Assembly: GCA_022495995.1 (NCBI GenBank)
Contig: JAFEMH010001231.1
Span: 1 to 64,000 of the forward strand
DNA: 64,000 nucleotides
DNA from: Adenophora triphylla var. japonica
Taxonomy: Eukaryota; Streptophyta; Magnoliopsida; Asterales; Campanulaceae
Direction of reading: 5' to 3'
Below the pieces are notes generated by a model. The model searched no databases and had not been told where the DNA came from. It worked only from the letters and a program-made list of their open reading frames with translations. Below are positions 53,701 through 64,000 of the stretch, in pieces; the stretch's first letter is position 1, and each line of letters starts with the position of its first letter. Both the position numbers and the translations under genes were made by a program.

Positions 53701-54680
53701 TATTGCGTTAAGTATTATGTGTCTCTTCATACACGTTAATAAGGCCTTAGTTGGCACTCATGGTTAGGTTCATAAATTATAATTATTTTACAAATCTAGA
53801 AACACAAAGTCTAAAGTCTTAAGAACTCATACCATGTCACCTTTGATTTACATAGTCTTTCATGGAACAAATAGATCCCCCCCTCCCTCGGCCATTTCCT
53901 TTTGTTGAGGAAATTCTAGAAACATGCTCTATATTATTAGTCAAACTTATGGGATCCTATAAGTAAAAAGGAGGTACTCTTAGTCCCTAGAAGAAGAAGA
54001 CTCTCTCAATGGTCAAGCATATGTTCCTAAAATGCAACCTTCTTGACTTGAGTTTCTCCCAACTCTCAAGGAAAACCCAAATAGGCAATGAGACCCTACT
54101 TGCTAAATCACCTTGGCATGATTTTAACGATTCAATTTTTTCTTCTTCATGGAATTGTATATCAGCAACTTCCTTTAATTAAGAACATTATTTCATGGAA
54201 TTGTATATCAGCAACTTCTATAATTTCCATTAAAATTTATAGAAGTTGAAATTTGAAAATTCAAATAAATTTCAAAAGTTGAAATTTGAAAATTCAATCT
54301 ACCATATATACTTTGAATATTTTGAAATCATCGTGTCCTGCTTTAGTAGTTTATTCCATCTCGCGTATATTTAAAACTTTTGTATAATCTTCAAGTAGTA
54401 TTTTTTTTATTGATATTAACTTTTTCATATTTATGTACTCACAATGTCTGGCACTAATAGCAATATTTTTTTCCTCCGTAATAATAGTATATTCCCTCTG
54501 ACCTGCAGTAATAGTATATTTTCTCCGTCCCCCAGTAATAATATATTTCCTCTGTCCCGCATTAATAGTTTATTCCATCTTCTCGCATATTTTTTAAACT
54601 TCTATATTATTAGTTTTTTTTGTTTAGATAAATTCTAAGTATATTTGGATTTAAATATTTTATTTTTATTTTTACGCAGT
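53701..54680. other. AT-rich intergenic stretch
   Basis: No gene seen. It contains several MITE-end fragments (TATTCCCTCTG, TTTTCTCCGTCCC, TATTTCCTCTGTCCCGC, 54490-54580) and a local duplication of TTTCATGGAATTGTATATCAGCAACTTC-like text (54145 and 54190). The 5' end of the Helitron may lie here but I cannot fix it. Confidence 0.6.
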
Positions 54681-54750
54681 TGTGTACACGGTTGAGTGGC
54701 AGAAAATAGGTCTTCCTCTTACACATATTCTTCTTTTTCTCAATCCACAG

Positions 54751-55272
54751 GATCAAGCTAAGATTGCTGAAGATGTAGACAAATTTATTTCAGCTGAGAT
54801 ACCTGACAAGGAAGCTGAACCGAAATTGTACGAGGCAGTAAGAGAATTTATGTTGCATGATCCATGTGGTCCTTCAAATCCGAAATCTCCGTGTATATAG
54901 AATAATAGGTGTTCAAAGCAATTTTCCAAGCCTTTTAATGAGCGAACTATTGTAGATGAAAATGGTTACCATGTGTATAGGCGGAGAGACACCGGGACAA
55001 CTATTGAGAAGGGTGAATGTAATCTCCACAATGGGTATGTTGTTCCGTTTAATGTCTATCTGCTTTTGAAGTACAGAGTACATACCAATGTCGAGTATTG
55101 TAATCAGAGCATGGCTATCAAATATTTGTTCAAGTACATTAACAAGGATAGCGATAGGATAACTCTTGGATTACAAGAAGATGATGAGGTTGAAAGGTTC
55201 ATTGATTGTAGATATGTCTCTGCATGTGAGGCGGTTTGGAGGATATATGGGTTTGATTTGAATTATAGAATA
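54751..55272 (+). pseudogene. Helitron replication-protein segment (between Rep and helicase)
   Basis: After a splice-like acceptor (CCACAG) comes DQAKIAEDVDKFISAEIPD and LHDPCGPSNPKSPC, a stop, then CSKQFSKPFNERT, GYHVYRRRDTG, LHNGYVVPFNVYLLLKYRVH, TNVEYCNQSMAIKYLFKYIN and CRYVSACEAVWRIYGFDL. This order (HGPCG, CSKxFPKxF, YRRR, NVExC, KYLFKYINK, RYVSxCEAxWRI) is typical of plant Helitrons. The Rep HUH motif is not in the window or is lost. A MITE interrupts after FDLNYR near 55272. Confidence 0.87.
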
Positions 55273-55493
55273 TTAATAAAGTTTTATTAATATTCTATTA
55301 TACCCACTAACTATTTCCTCCACTCATTCTCTCTCCTAATTCACTATTACACTCACAATACTTTTTTTAAATTTACTATTTCCTCCACTATCTCCTATTT
55401 TCAAATTACACTCACAACATTTTTCTTCCCACCTATTTCCTTAATTTGCATGCTGGGCCAAAAATGATGAACCATTTCCTGGGACGGACGGAG
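55273..55493. mobile_element. Stowaway-type MITE, partial, inserted in the Helitron
   Basis: The right end CTGGGACGGACGGAG is followed by TA (55494-55495). The interior TTTCCTCCACTCATTCTCTC matches the MITEs at 46278 and 50156. The left terminus is not clear; a TTAATATTCTATTAT palindromic area marks the junction. A further MITE-end-like TACTCCCACCGTCTCACAG lies at 55509. Confidence 0.7.
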
Positions 55494-55777
55494 TATTTAC
55501 AAATGAACGTACTCCCACCGTCTCACAGTAATAGTATCATCCTTCCCTCACGCACTAATTTTCATGTAGAGATATTATATAATCATAATGCATTTTTCAA
55601 ATATATTGAGTTTCAAGTTTTAACGTTTAATTTAAGGACATATATTATTTCGTACTCCCTATATGTTTTATCTTATATATGTAGTATACGTATATATATA
55701 ATTTGTATTCCTTTAATTATTATTATATTAACTCTTGGATATATATTTAATTGCATTTTTTCATAATTGTGTCAGGA

Positions 55778-57859
55778 TTGAAACTAAACGAAGAACAGAA
55801 TAAGAATCTTACTTTAGCAGAAATTGAAAAAATATTGGTTCAAAATGGAAGTAGCCTGCATAAGTTTACAAATATGTATAAGCCGATCGAATCTGCTATT
55901 GAGGATGCACAAAACAGGCTTATTTTAGATGAAACATCATAATATAGAAGAGATGAAGGCTGAGCACGCCAGGTTGTATAAACAACTCACGGCTGAGCAG
56001 AAGGGAGTATATGAAGAAATCATGTTAGCTGTCGATAATGGAAATGGTGGAGTATTCTTCCTGTATGGTTATGGAGGGACGGGAAAGACATTTATGTTGA
56101 AGACATTATATGCTGCATTACGGATGCAGAGGAAGATTGTAGTTGCAGTTGCATCCAGTGGTATTTCTTCATTATTACTTTCCAGAGGTAGGACTGCCCA
56201 TTCTAAATTTGGTATACCTTTACAGCTTGATGAGGCTTCCATGTGTAGCAAACTTAAGCCAGGTTCTGATGAGACAGAGTTACTTCAAAAAATATCGCTT
56301 ATTATTTGGGACGAATCTCCAATGGCACATAAACACTGCTTTGAGGCAATTGATCGTAGCTTGAGAGATATAATCCGTGACCCTGATGGACGGTTATGTG
56401 ATAAGTCGTTTGGTGGTAAGATTGTGGTATTTGGAGGATATTTCAGACAAATTCTTTCGATCATACCTATGGGTAGCAGAAATGATATTGTGCATGCTTC
56501 ACTATGTTCATCGACACTATGAAATGAATGCAAAGTACTAAGGTTAACACAAAATATGAGATTACATGTGATTTTCAAATACATTTTATTTAACATTATG
56601 TATATATTTTAAAAGTTATAATAAGACTAAAATATAATATTTTATGTAGGGTGGTTCGTCTTCTTCGGATGTTGAGGATATCAGGTCGTTTGCAAATTGG
56701 TTATTATCCGTTGGTGATGGGACTGCAAGTGATAAGTAACAACTGCTTTTAAGATATAGATACGTATTTTATTCGTTGGTTATTACTACCTCTGTCTCAA
56801 AAGCCTTACTACCTTTGTTGCAATTTATGTACTATATCCTCTTAATATTAGTAAAAACTGCTTCGTAATTTTCCGATCTTCTCTCAATTTTAATATTGAT
56901 TTTTACTTCATTTTAAGTTCATATTTTTACTAATATTTATTTATTATATGCTGGTTATTACTGCAGGTGATAAGAACCATGGTGAAGTTGAAATCAAAAT
57001 ATCACATGACATATTGATAAGAGATTCTGTCAATACCATCTCAGCTACCGTGGATTGCATATACCCGAACTTAATGCAGAATAATGATGTTGATGAATTT
57101 TTCTAGAATCGGGCTATACTTGCACCAACAAATGAGATTGTTGACAGTATTAATGAGTATGTTATGTCATTCTTTCCTAGAAAAGAAGTGGAATACATGA
57201 GTTCTGACGCCATCTGCAAAGACGAGGAATTTAACCAATCAGCCGAAGATATATTTTCAACTGAATTCCTAAACACTGTCAAGTGCTCTGAAATACCTAA
57301 TCACATACTGAAGCTAAATTTTGGATGTATCGTCATGTTGTTACGAAATATAGATCAAGCTTCAGAATTGTGTAACGTTACAAGATTGATCGTTACAAAT
57401 CTAGGTACGCAAACCAATTTTGTTTGTATATAATTATACATTTATACAATTAATTATTTGATTATTTGACATAAAATATACTGTTATTTTAATATATATA
57501 TAGGTAAGCACGTTGTCGAGACGGTAATATTGTCCGGAAAGAATGTTGGTAAGAAGGTGTTGATATCGAGGATGATTATGTCACCTTCCGATACAACAAA
57601 ATTCCTGGTTAGGTTTTAACGGAGACAATTTCCACTGACCGTTTCTTTTGCAATGACGATAAATAAAAGTCAGGGTCAGTCGCTCGCTCATGTTGACCTT
57701 TTTCTTCCAAGATCAGTATTTAGTCATGGACAATTATTTGTTGTTTTTTCTAGAGTAACTACAAGGAAAGGACTTAAAGTGCTTATATGTAATAGTCATG
57801 AACAGTCAGATGACACGACTACAAATGTTGTGTACACAGAAGTTTTTGATAAATTGTAA
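55778..57859 (+). pseudogene. Helitron PIF1-type DNA helicase
   Basis: Lead-in EEQNKNLTLAEIEKILVQNG (55790), then after a frame change the helicase: LTAEQKGVYEEIMLAV, Walker A GYGGTGKTF (56069), AVASSGISSLLLSRGRTAHS, Walker B IIWDESPMAHK (56303) and GGKIVVFGGYFRQILSIIP. TGA at 56520 replaces the expected Trp in LWNECKVLRLTQNMRL. Later blocks are RAILAPTNEIVDSIN (stop just before it), FLNTVKCSEIPNHILKLNFG with MLLRNIDQ (57270-57360), and the end MTINKSQGQSLAHVDLFLPR with VVFSRVTTRKGLKVLI (57650-57790). It would unwind DNA during rolling-circle movement. Stops and splice-site decay make this copy inactive. Confidence 0.9.
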
Positions 57860-57934
57860 TATATTACATAAAATTATCTCATTAATTTTTTGAATTGTAT
57901 TTACATTTAACTTTTACTTCAGTATTTTATTTCT

Positions 57935-57962
57935 CGTCGGGGACCGACGGGTTACTCACTAG
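57935..57962 (+). terminator. Helitron 3' terminal hairpin and CTAG
   Basis: Six-bp perfect stem, 3-nt loop, then GGTTACTCA and CTAG. The hairpin is thought to act as the rolling-circle stop signal. T follows at 57963, as expected for insertion between A and T. Confidence 0.92.
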
Positions 57963-58284
57963 TTATATGAATAGCTATGAATAGCGAAAATATTTCGATG
58001 AAAATATTTCGATAAAAAACGCTTAGGTATAAATTTTTTTCATATATAAAAAAGACACCTATTTTAGGACTAAATATTCTTGAATTTGGATATGAATTTA
58101 AGAATGGAGAGAGTAACTTAGATCTAGGCGGATTTAATCAAGATAATCTTACTCAATATTGTTATTCATTGCCAATCGGCCCAATCTGATCAATATCATA
58201 TAAAGTAGAAATTTTATAAATTAATTATGTTGAGACCGCAATTTTATTTGAGTTGGTCTTATAAAAAATTAATTTTTTCTTAAG

Positions 58285-59560
58285 ATAAGAAAAAACGTAT
58301 TTTTCAAAAGTGTTGGGCATTATTATTCAAAACAAACGGTGACATTTTCGTAATTACTGGTTTCCCCGTTTATGCCAGTGCCTGTTTAACAAACTGCCAG
58401 TGTGACAAAGTGCCAGTGCATATGTAACAAAGTGACAGTGAAAAAAGTGTCAGTACTAGTTTAACAAAGTGTCAGTGTAAACTGGCACTGACACTTTGTT
58501 AAACTGACACTGACACTTTTATACGGACACTTTTATATACATAAACTGGCACTCTTCACACTGGCACTCTGTTACACTAACACTGGCACTTTGTTACACT
58601 AATATTTTTGCTGGCTCTCAAAAACATAAGCACTGGCATTCAAAAAAATATGGATTGGCATTCAAAATCACGTACACTGGCACTCAAATACACATACACT
58701 GGCACTCAAAAAACACTGGTAATCATTTTTGCTGACATTCAAAAAAACATGGACTGGCATTCCAAAAAACATGAACTGGCACTCAAAAAAACAAACACTG
58801 GCATTAGTATACACTAGAACTGGCACATCAAATCTCCCAGCAACCCCTTCGCCCTGGCACTCCTAAATACATGATCTGACACTCAAAAAAACAAACAAGG
58901 ACATTAGTTTACACTATAACTGGCATCTAAACAAAGCCAAAAATCAATCACCCCAAAATCAATCACCACGCGAGACGATGAATAGAGCATCACCAATTGC
59001 GCCAACCAGTATGTGAAATTGTTGTTAACATGTTTTTTGGAGATGCCATTGTTGCAAGTTCTCATTAATTAATTAATTGAAGACGCCATTGCGCCAACCA
59101 GTATAGAGCTTCACCAATTGCGCCAACCAGTATGTGATATTCAATCGGATCTGGATCTAGGGGGTCAGGTGGAGGTTCAGATTTGGTGTTGAGGGGGGAA
59201 ATTGGTGAAGGTTAGGAAGGGGATTAATGGTGGATTGGAAGAGGAAGATGATACGATGGTGGTGATTGAGGAAGAAGGTTGGGGACGACAATGGAGGATT
59301 TGGATTCCTGCGTTTAGAGAGAGAGAGAGGTGAGGTCTGGTAATGGAGGTTAAGGTTGGGTTGGGTTTTGGCCGGAGAGGAAGAGCTTTGGGTTGAAGAA
59401 GACGAATTCGGAGCTGCAACAATGGTGAATTGCGGATAGAGAGAGAGAGGAGAGAGAGAGCGGTGAGTTTGTGCGTATTGTGTGTGTTAACTGTGTGGGT
59501 AAAAAACACGTTTTTTCAATTGTTTAGAAAAAACGCATTTTTTACAAGTTTTTACCATTT
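58285..59560. mobile_element. Putative non-autonomous element with motif cluster and gene-like insert
   Basis: Ends near 58285 (GAAAAAACGTATTTTTC) and near 59560 (reverse GTAAAAAATGCGTTTTTTC, then GAAAAAACGTGTTTTTTAC) are related in inverted form. On the minus strand the order is CT-rich promoter-like stretch (59460-59410), short Ser/Pro-rich frame (59509-59177), then the ACTGGCACT cluster. The element at 52463-53700 has the same order with a different motif. No target duplication is recognised, so the boundaries are tentative. Confidence 0.45.
58370..58930. repeat. ACTGGCACT / AGTGCCAGT motif cluster
   Basis: About 20 copies of CTGGCA(C/T)T or its inverse, with irregular 15-40 bp spacing. 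The inverse form is at the left (58375-58480) and the direct form to the right; the switch point near 58480-58495 could fold. Spacers are AAAAACA-rich. No gene. Confidence 0.88.
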
Positions 59561-60109
59561 TATTTTAAATAAGCGAGATATTAATTAACCGATTAATTAA
59601 TTATTAATAATTTATATATTACTTAATATCGTATTAGCTTATAGATAAATTTATTAACAATCAATTACAATATTTTCTAAATATAATATTAAATTTTCAA
59701 ATCGCTATTCAATCTCCCACTTTTTAATATATCACAACAAATTCATGAGATGATAAGAAAAATTAAAGACGAAATTCAAAATGATTTTGATTTTAACAAA
59801 AAAAGAAATAAACAGAAGACAATTGAATCATTTTCAAAAAATCTTCATAAATTATTAATTAATTAATTTAATATATATATATATATAAAATAAATTATTA
59901 ATTTATATTTTATATGGGGTCTACAAAGGTAATCAAAAACGTATTATTTTATAATTTTACCAAATTATTAATGTAAGCAGATCGTCTCCAACTAATTAAA
60001 AAAGATTATTAAATAATCGAATATTAATTAAACGTAGTAAAAGTGATAGAACAAACTCAACGAGTTGACCCTTGTCCAAGTCATCCCAAGGGCCAGTAAA
60101 AACAAAGTG
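59561..60109. other. AT-rich intergenic stretch
   Basis: No gene seen; mainly TTAATTAATT-rich sequence and a short (TA)n run near 59872. Confidence 0.7.
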
Positions 60110-60720
60110 CACTACCAGAAAAAAGTGTTTTAGCAGCGAAATTTTTCGCCGCTAGAGTAGGAATTCCGTCTCTAAAGGTCTGTCACCGACGGAAAAATTC
60201 TGTCGGTGGTCCGCCACTGTCAACCCGCCGTAATGGTCCGAGAGACCAAATTTCGCCTGTGTACACCGACGGAAATAGTATTCCGTCAGTGATCTTTTGA
60301 TAACAGTGATGGAAATTTCCGTCGCTGAGTTAATTTAATTTAATTTTTATTTCACCGGCGGAATATTCCATCGCTGAAATAAAAATTTATTTAAAATAAA
60401 TTAATTCAGTGACGGAAATTTCCGTCCCTGAGTTAATTTAATTTAATTAAATTTTTATTTCACCGGCGGAATATTCCGTCGCTGAAATAAAAATTAAATT
60501 AAATTAAATTAACTCAGCGACGGAAATTTCCGTCACTGAATTAATTTATTTTAAATAAATTTTTATTTCAGCGACGGAATATTCCGTCGGTGAAATAAAA
60601 ATTTAATTAAATTAATTTAAAATAAATTGACGCAGCGACGGAAATTTCCGTCGATAATATAAAATTTAATTAAAATTAATTAATTCAGCGACGAAAATTT
60701 CCGACGCTGATAATGCAATA
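60110..60720. repeat. CACTA subterminal repeats
   Basis: GACGGAAATTTCCGTC and GCGGAATATTCCGTCGCTG words alternate about ten times in both orientations, separated by TTAATTTAATTT(AAATT) spacers, so long stems can form between neighbours (for example 60340-60560). In En/Spm such motifs bind the element-encoded TnpA protein. Confidence 0.9.
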
Positions 60721-60907
60721 AATAAAAAAAATTTAAATATCAATTATAAATTTTTTTTGTACCTGATATAACAATTGATAAAACTAAAACTATAAATCTA
60801 AAAACCAAAATACAGTACCAAATCGGTGGGGGGGGGGGGCTGGGGCTCCCGCGGGTACCAAATCGGTGGGGAGGCGGGGCGGGGATATCCCAGTACCTAA
60901 AATGTTA

Positions 60908-61594
60908 TTACAAACAAATATAACAAATGTTATTACAAAAAAGTATAAAATAGTACGAAATCAACTCGGGGGGATTGGGGAGCTGGAAATTACCCTGCTG
61001 CACTAGATTCTGCATCTGGGCCATCAACATCGCAAATCGACGATCCGTCTCCTCCTGATGCTGCGCAAGATCTGCCCTAGCCTGTGTCTGAGCCTCCGCA
61101 AGCTGTGCCCTAACCTCTGCAGCCACGCGTCTCTCCTCAGCCACCTGAGCCTCCAAAGTGTCGATCCTCGAAGCATACTGAGTATCGGGCCTGAAAACAT
61201 TCGCGCGACGACCGGTCGACGTCGATGGGCATTGCAGCCCGTAATCCCCCATCCCCAACACTCGGTCTCCTCTCTTTGGATAACCATCTGAGGTGACCGA
61301 GCGTCAAACTTCAGGCACGAATGGAACGGGCTGGCCGGGAGGAGTACCTTCGGGAACAACGGCGGCTTGATATGTATTCTGTCAAAATAAAACAAACAAA
61401 TATAATCATATACACAATGTACATAAATAAATTTACATATTCAAAATAAAGTCATTTAATGATAGTTTACTTACAAATGCCAATGCAGATCGATCATCAA
61501 CCCCTTGTGGAGGTTGATCGGCGGATGTAGGAGTTCTAACATGGGTGCTAACCAAAACATCCAAAAAACTGACATCGGGGCCATATTCATTTTC
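60908..61594 (-). pseudogene. En/Spm-type transposon protein (Ptta-like) C-terminal exons
   Basis: Exon 61594-61475 (ENEYGPDVSFLDVLVSTHVR, donor GTAAGT) is followed by exon 61378-60908 with acceptor GACAG. The second exon reads TYQAAVVPEGTPPGQPVPF, a TGA stop (Arg expected), then DGYPKRGDRVLGMGDYGLQ, and a coiled coil from DTLEAQVAEERRVAAEVRAQ to MLMAQMQNLVQQ. This layout resembles the C-terminus of plant Ptta/En/Spm transposase family proteins, which bind subterminal motifs. The N-terminal part lies beyond element F. Apart from the one stop the frame is good. Confidence 0.7.
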
Positions 61595-61754
61595 CTATAA
61601 ATAAAAGAAGCGAGATTATTATTTTGAAATGGTATAAATGCAACATTTAGCTTTCCATATTATCCTTGTGATAAAAATATGTTCTCTTTAATCACTAAAG
61701 TTGTGAGTATAATATTTACTTTCATTATGATTTAGGGGTAATCTTAGAAAAGAA

Positions 61755-62135
61755 AATATACACTACATTTACACTAACACCCCATGTATTTCTTATCATT
61801 TACACTAACACCCACCAACAACGTGCATACAACCGTCATGTTTGGTTTCAAAGTCAATTAAACTAAAATCATGGATTTCATAGCATCAACATGGCTCCCA
61901 GCTAACATACGTACATAAACTGATTTAAAAGCATGCATACACTACATTTAAACTAACACCCCATGTATTTCTTATCATTTACACTAACACCCACCAACAA
62001 CGTGCATACAACCGTCCTGTTTGGTTTCAAAGTCAATTAAACTAAAACCATGGATTTCATAGCATCAACATGGCTCCCAGCTAACATACGTACATAAACT
62101 GATTTCAAAGCATGCATACATTACATTTAAACTAA
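61755..62135. repeat. 179-bp tandem duplication, about 2.1 copies (inside the CACTA element)
   Basis: CCCATGTATTTCTTATCATT occurs at 61781 and 61960, and GCATGCATAC at 61931 and 62110. The copies differ at a few positions only. Confidence 0.95.
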
Positions 62136-62202
62136 CATACATACCATACGGTAGTGATGCTCGCCGACTGGTATCGTCCCTATCATATGCTTTGTCGCCG
62201 AC

Positions 62203-63469
62203 TGTAAGTACCCCAATCTGGATCACTCTCTTCCAAACGCACAGGAAACACCGCAGACTCACACAAACGCAGTCTCGAACACCCGTAGCCCTCAAAAACC
62301 TCAAAAAACCACCAACCAAATCAAAGGAGGGCCATTCTGGGATAAAAAAAGTACAAAAGGACTTTTTGGGAATTTTAGAAAATTTGGAAAAGCAAAGGCT
62401 GTCCGTGCGGACCACTTTGCATCCAGACATCATAATTATAAAATTCCCTTAAAGTCCACAATATTCCCTTAAATCCAGGAAAACCAAAAAACTGGTAATG
62501 GCTGACAGTGTCGTGCGACACAACTAGCCAGAATCTGGACCCTATAAATAGAGGGCTCCCCCCTCATAATTTTCACACCTCCTCTTCTCTCCCTCTCCCC
62601 CCAGCCTTCAGGCATCCTTCTAAGACCCTTCGGGGCAATCCCGGTCCCTTTCGGTTTCCTCCGGAGTATTCAGAGGCCCCTCCTCGTGGTACTCCAAAGC
62701 TCTGTCGAGCATCGCCGAGCGCTCCCGAGACGCTCCCGAGACGCTCCCGAGCTGCCCCGAGGCACTCCCGAGGCATTTCGAAGCCTTGCCGATCCATCCC
62801 GAAGCCCTGCCAATCCATCCCGAGGCATTTTGGTCCATCCCGAGGCGTCCCGCCCCTTTTCGAGCACAACCGACGATCCCGACGCAAGCCGGAACTCTGC
62901 CCGAGTCCAGTCAATGATCCATGCGATCCCAACGCACGACGAAACTCTGCCCGAGTATACACCTGACAATCCCGAGGCACGCCGAAGCTCTGTTCGCAGA
63001 CACCGGTACATTCCCAAAGCAATCCCGGTCCGTCCCGAAGCACTATTCACTCTCAAACACTATTCCCCAGCGGAAGACAGACACGAACCAACATTGGTAA
63101 GGCTTCCTTCCTACACTATTTCAATACATTTCAATACGTAGTGTACAATGTAGACATCAGATACCGCATGCATTTTTAAAAGCACATACACACACACACA
63201 ACTTTTAAAGAAAGAAGGGGTACCGAAAGACTCGTTTTTGCGAGGCGACTCGGGTGAGCTCTAACATTCTCTTCTCGAGGCGTAACCTGACCTCCGAACT
63301 CAAAAATCTCATCACACAACAACAATTTTTTTAAACTGATGCCTTTTTTCAATGTTTTGGGCTAAATCAAAATGGCGTGGCGACTCTACAAATGAAAACG
63401 CAGCGAGACACCTCTCGACAAATGCGAGATGCCGGGGTCCGCGCGTGAGCCAGATCTGGGTAATTTAAG
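62203..63469 (+). repeat. Element F: 5' LTR of a Tat-type gypsy element (same family as E)
   Basis: Begins TGTAAGTACCCC and ends AATTTAA, directly before the PBS. The terminal CA is AA here (E ends CA). It is colinear with E's LTR read in reverse, including ACTCACACAAACG near the start and AATCCCGGTCC-type text. The TATA box TATAAATA is at 62543-62550. The palindromic GTCGTGCGAC (62510-62519, within GTGTCG-TG-CGACAC) is 23 nt upstream, and TCCGTGCGGA is at 62402-62411. Confidence 0.88.
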
Positions 63470-63471
63470 TT

Positions 63472-63489
63472 GGCGACTCCGCTGGGGAA
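63472..63489 (+). other. Primer binding site of element F
   Basis: TGGCGACTCCGCTGGGGA two bases after the LTR, identical to A's PBS over 17 bases. Confidence 0.88.
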
Positions 63490-64000
63490 CGTTTTGTTTT
63501 AAAAACTTTTAAACAAAAAATAAAAGATTTTTAAAACGATGATGAGGGTCAAACTTTCATTTTACCCCTTTCTTTAACTGTTGTGTGTGTGCATGTGCTT
63601 TACTTTTTATTTTACAAAAAAAAATACAAAAAAAATGCATCAATATACATCTGTGTACATACATTTAAAATTCTTCAAAAACTTCTGTTTTACTCAGAAA
63701 ATGAATTTTAGTGACCGCACACTACTCGCACTACTGCCTCTGTACACCGCATGCTATGCGCACTTGCTGCCTTGGTACAATGCGCACTACAACCCTTAAC
63801 CCGGGATGGTCTCAGTTGCAGTCCGATTGGTCTTCCTGACGCCTTTCGGATGCGCACGGGATCATTCCAAACATCCCATCCTAGCCAGTGTCAACCATGC
63901 ACGCTTGCATCACACTCTGTCCAGACTCGATTGGTTTTTACCTAGTCCGTGTCATACAGCCTGGATACATATCCCATGCCGACCATTTTCTGAGTCGAAG
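63490..64000 (+). other. 5' leader of element F, to window end
   Basis: Matches E's leader in reverse, including the GTGTGTGTGCATGTGCTTTACTTTT-like stretch and GATTGGTTTTTACCTAGTCC near 63929. No gene starts inside the window. Confidence 0.75.

Larger units (their letters stand above)
54751..57962 (+). mobile_element. Helitron, decayed, with 3' hairpin and CTAG end
   Basis: Protein blocks in order: part of the Helitron replication protein (54751-55272), a MITE insertion, then a PIF1-type helicase to 57859. The end has the stem CGTCGG/CCGACG (57935-57949) with loop GGA, 9 nt, and CTAG at 57959-57962 followed by T, the classic Helitron 3' end. The 5' TC end is not identified, so the start given is only the first recognised coding position. 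Confidence 0.88.
60110..62202. mobile_element. CACTA (En/Spm) transposon, left part, cut by element F
   Basis: Begins CACTACCAGAAAAAAGTG at 60110, the CACTA terminal motif. About 600 bp of subterminal repeats follow, then two exons of an En/Spm-type protein on the minus strand. The F LTR interrupts it at 62203; the other terminus is beyond the window. Confidence 0.85.

Noticed and set aside
59177..59509. 110-codon minus-strand frame as a host gene
   Set aside because: Low-complexity Ser/Pro/Leu content next to a motif cluster; no recognised domain or splice structure.
1..64000. Organelle-derived DNA, rRNA or centromeric satellite
   Set aside because: No plastid, mitochondrial or rRNA sequence was recognised, and no long monomeric satellite is present.

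Overview
This is repeat-dense nuclear DNA from a flowering plant, probably a eudicot. Every recognisable coding segment belongs to, or derives from, a transposable element: Ty3/gypsy and Ty1/copia LTR elements, a Mutator-like element, a Helitron, a CACTA element, a SINE and Stowaway-type MITEs. I see no bacterial-style operon, rRNA, functional tRNA or clear stand-alone host gene.

Layout. The left 38 kb is a nest of LTR elements. Element E (minus strand, 33814-37921 visible, gag broken) was entered by element B (plus strand, 3' end at 33813). B was entered twice, both times inside its antisense ORF2. One insertion is element A, complete at 6647-25725 on the minus strand, with two LTRs, a PBS, a PPT and the 5-bp target duplication CATCC. 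The other is element C, of which an LTR remnant remains at 4926-6013. C's LTR was then entered by a Ty1/copia element D (1-4925). E itself sits at the start of a decayed plant-mobile-domain (MAIN-like) gene fragment (37922-39640). Next comes a 9.8-kb Mutator-like element (40260-50081) with a MuDR transposase and a DUF1985/Ulp1-type gene. MITEs, a SINE with a 15-bp target duplication (51717-52168) and a 1.2-kb Stowaway-ended element follow. The right end holds a decayed Helitron ending at 57962 with hairpin and CTAG, a motif-rich unit at 58.3-59.6 kb, and a CACTA element starting at 60110 that is cut by another gypsy LTR (F, 62203-63469; same family as E).

How the parts work together. A and B share one plan: LTR, PBS, gag-pol, then two genes on the antisense strand (ORF2 DUF7745-like, ORF1 plant-mobile-domain-like with phase-0 introns), then tandem arrays, PPT and LTR. 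Antisense genes with introns can survive retrotransposition because the sense RNA lacks their splice sites. In A the gag core is missing and pol has stops and frameshifts, yet antisense ORF2 is a clean 498-codon frame.

Two patterns stand out. First, in A the LTR promoter has a 10-bp CG-rich palindrome followed 23 nt later by a TATA box, and the same palindrome with the same 23-nt gap to a TATA-like box precedes both antisense ORFs. In B a different palindrome with a 20-nt gap is found at the LTR and ORF2, and less clearly at ORF1. E and F LTRs also use 23 nt. Second, the Mutator-like element carries about 44 exact copies of CAACTGATA/TATCAGTTG, all in its non-coding parts and none seen outside it. 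This resembles the VANDAL/VANC sequence-specific anti-silencing systems of Arabidopsis. Coordinates and counts were read by eye; family assignments rest on motifs, not on searches.
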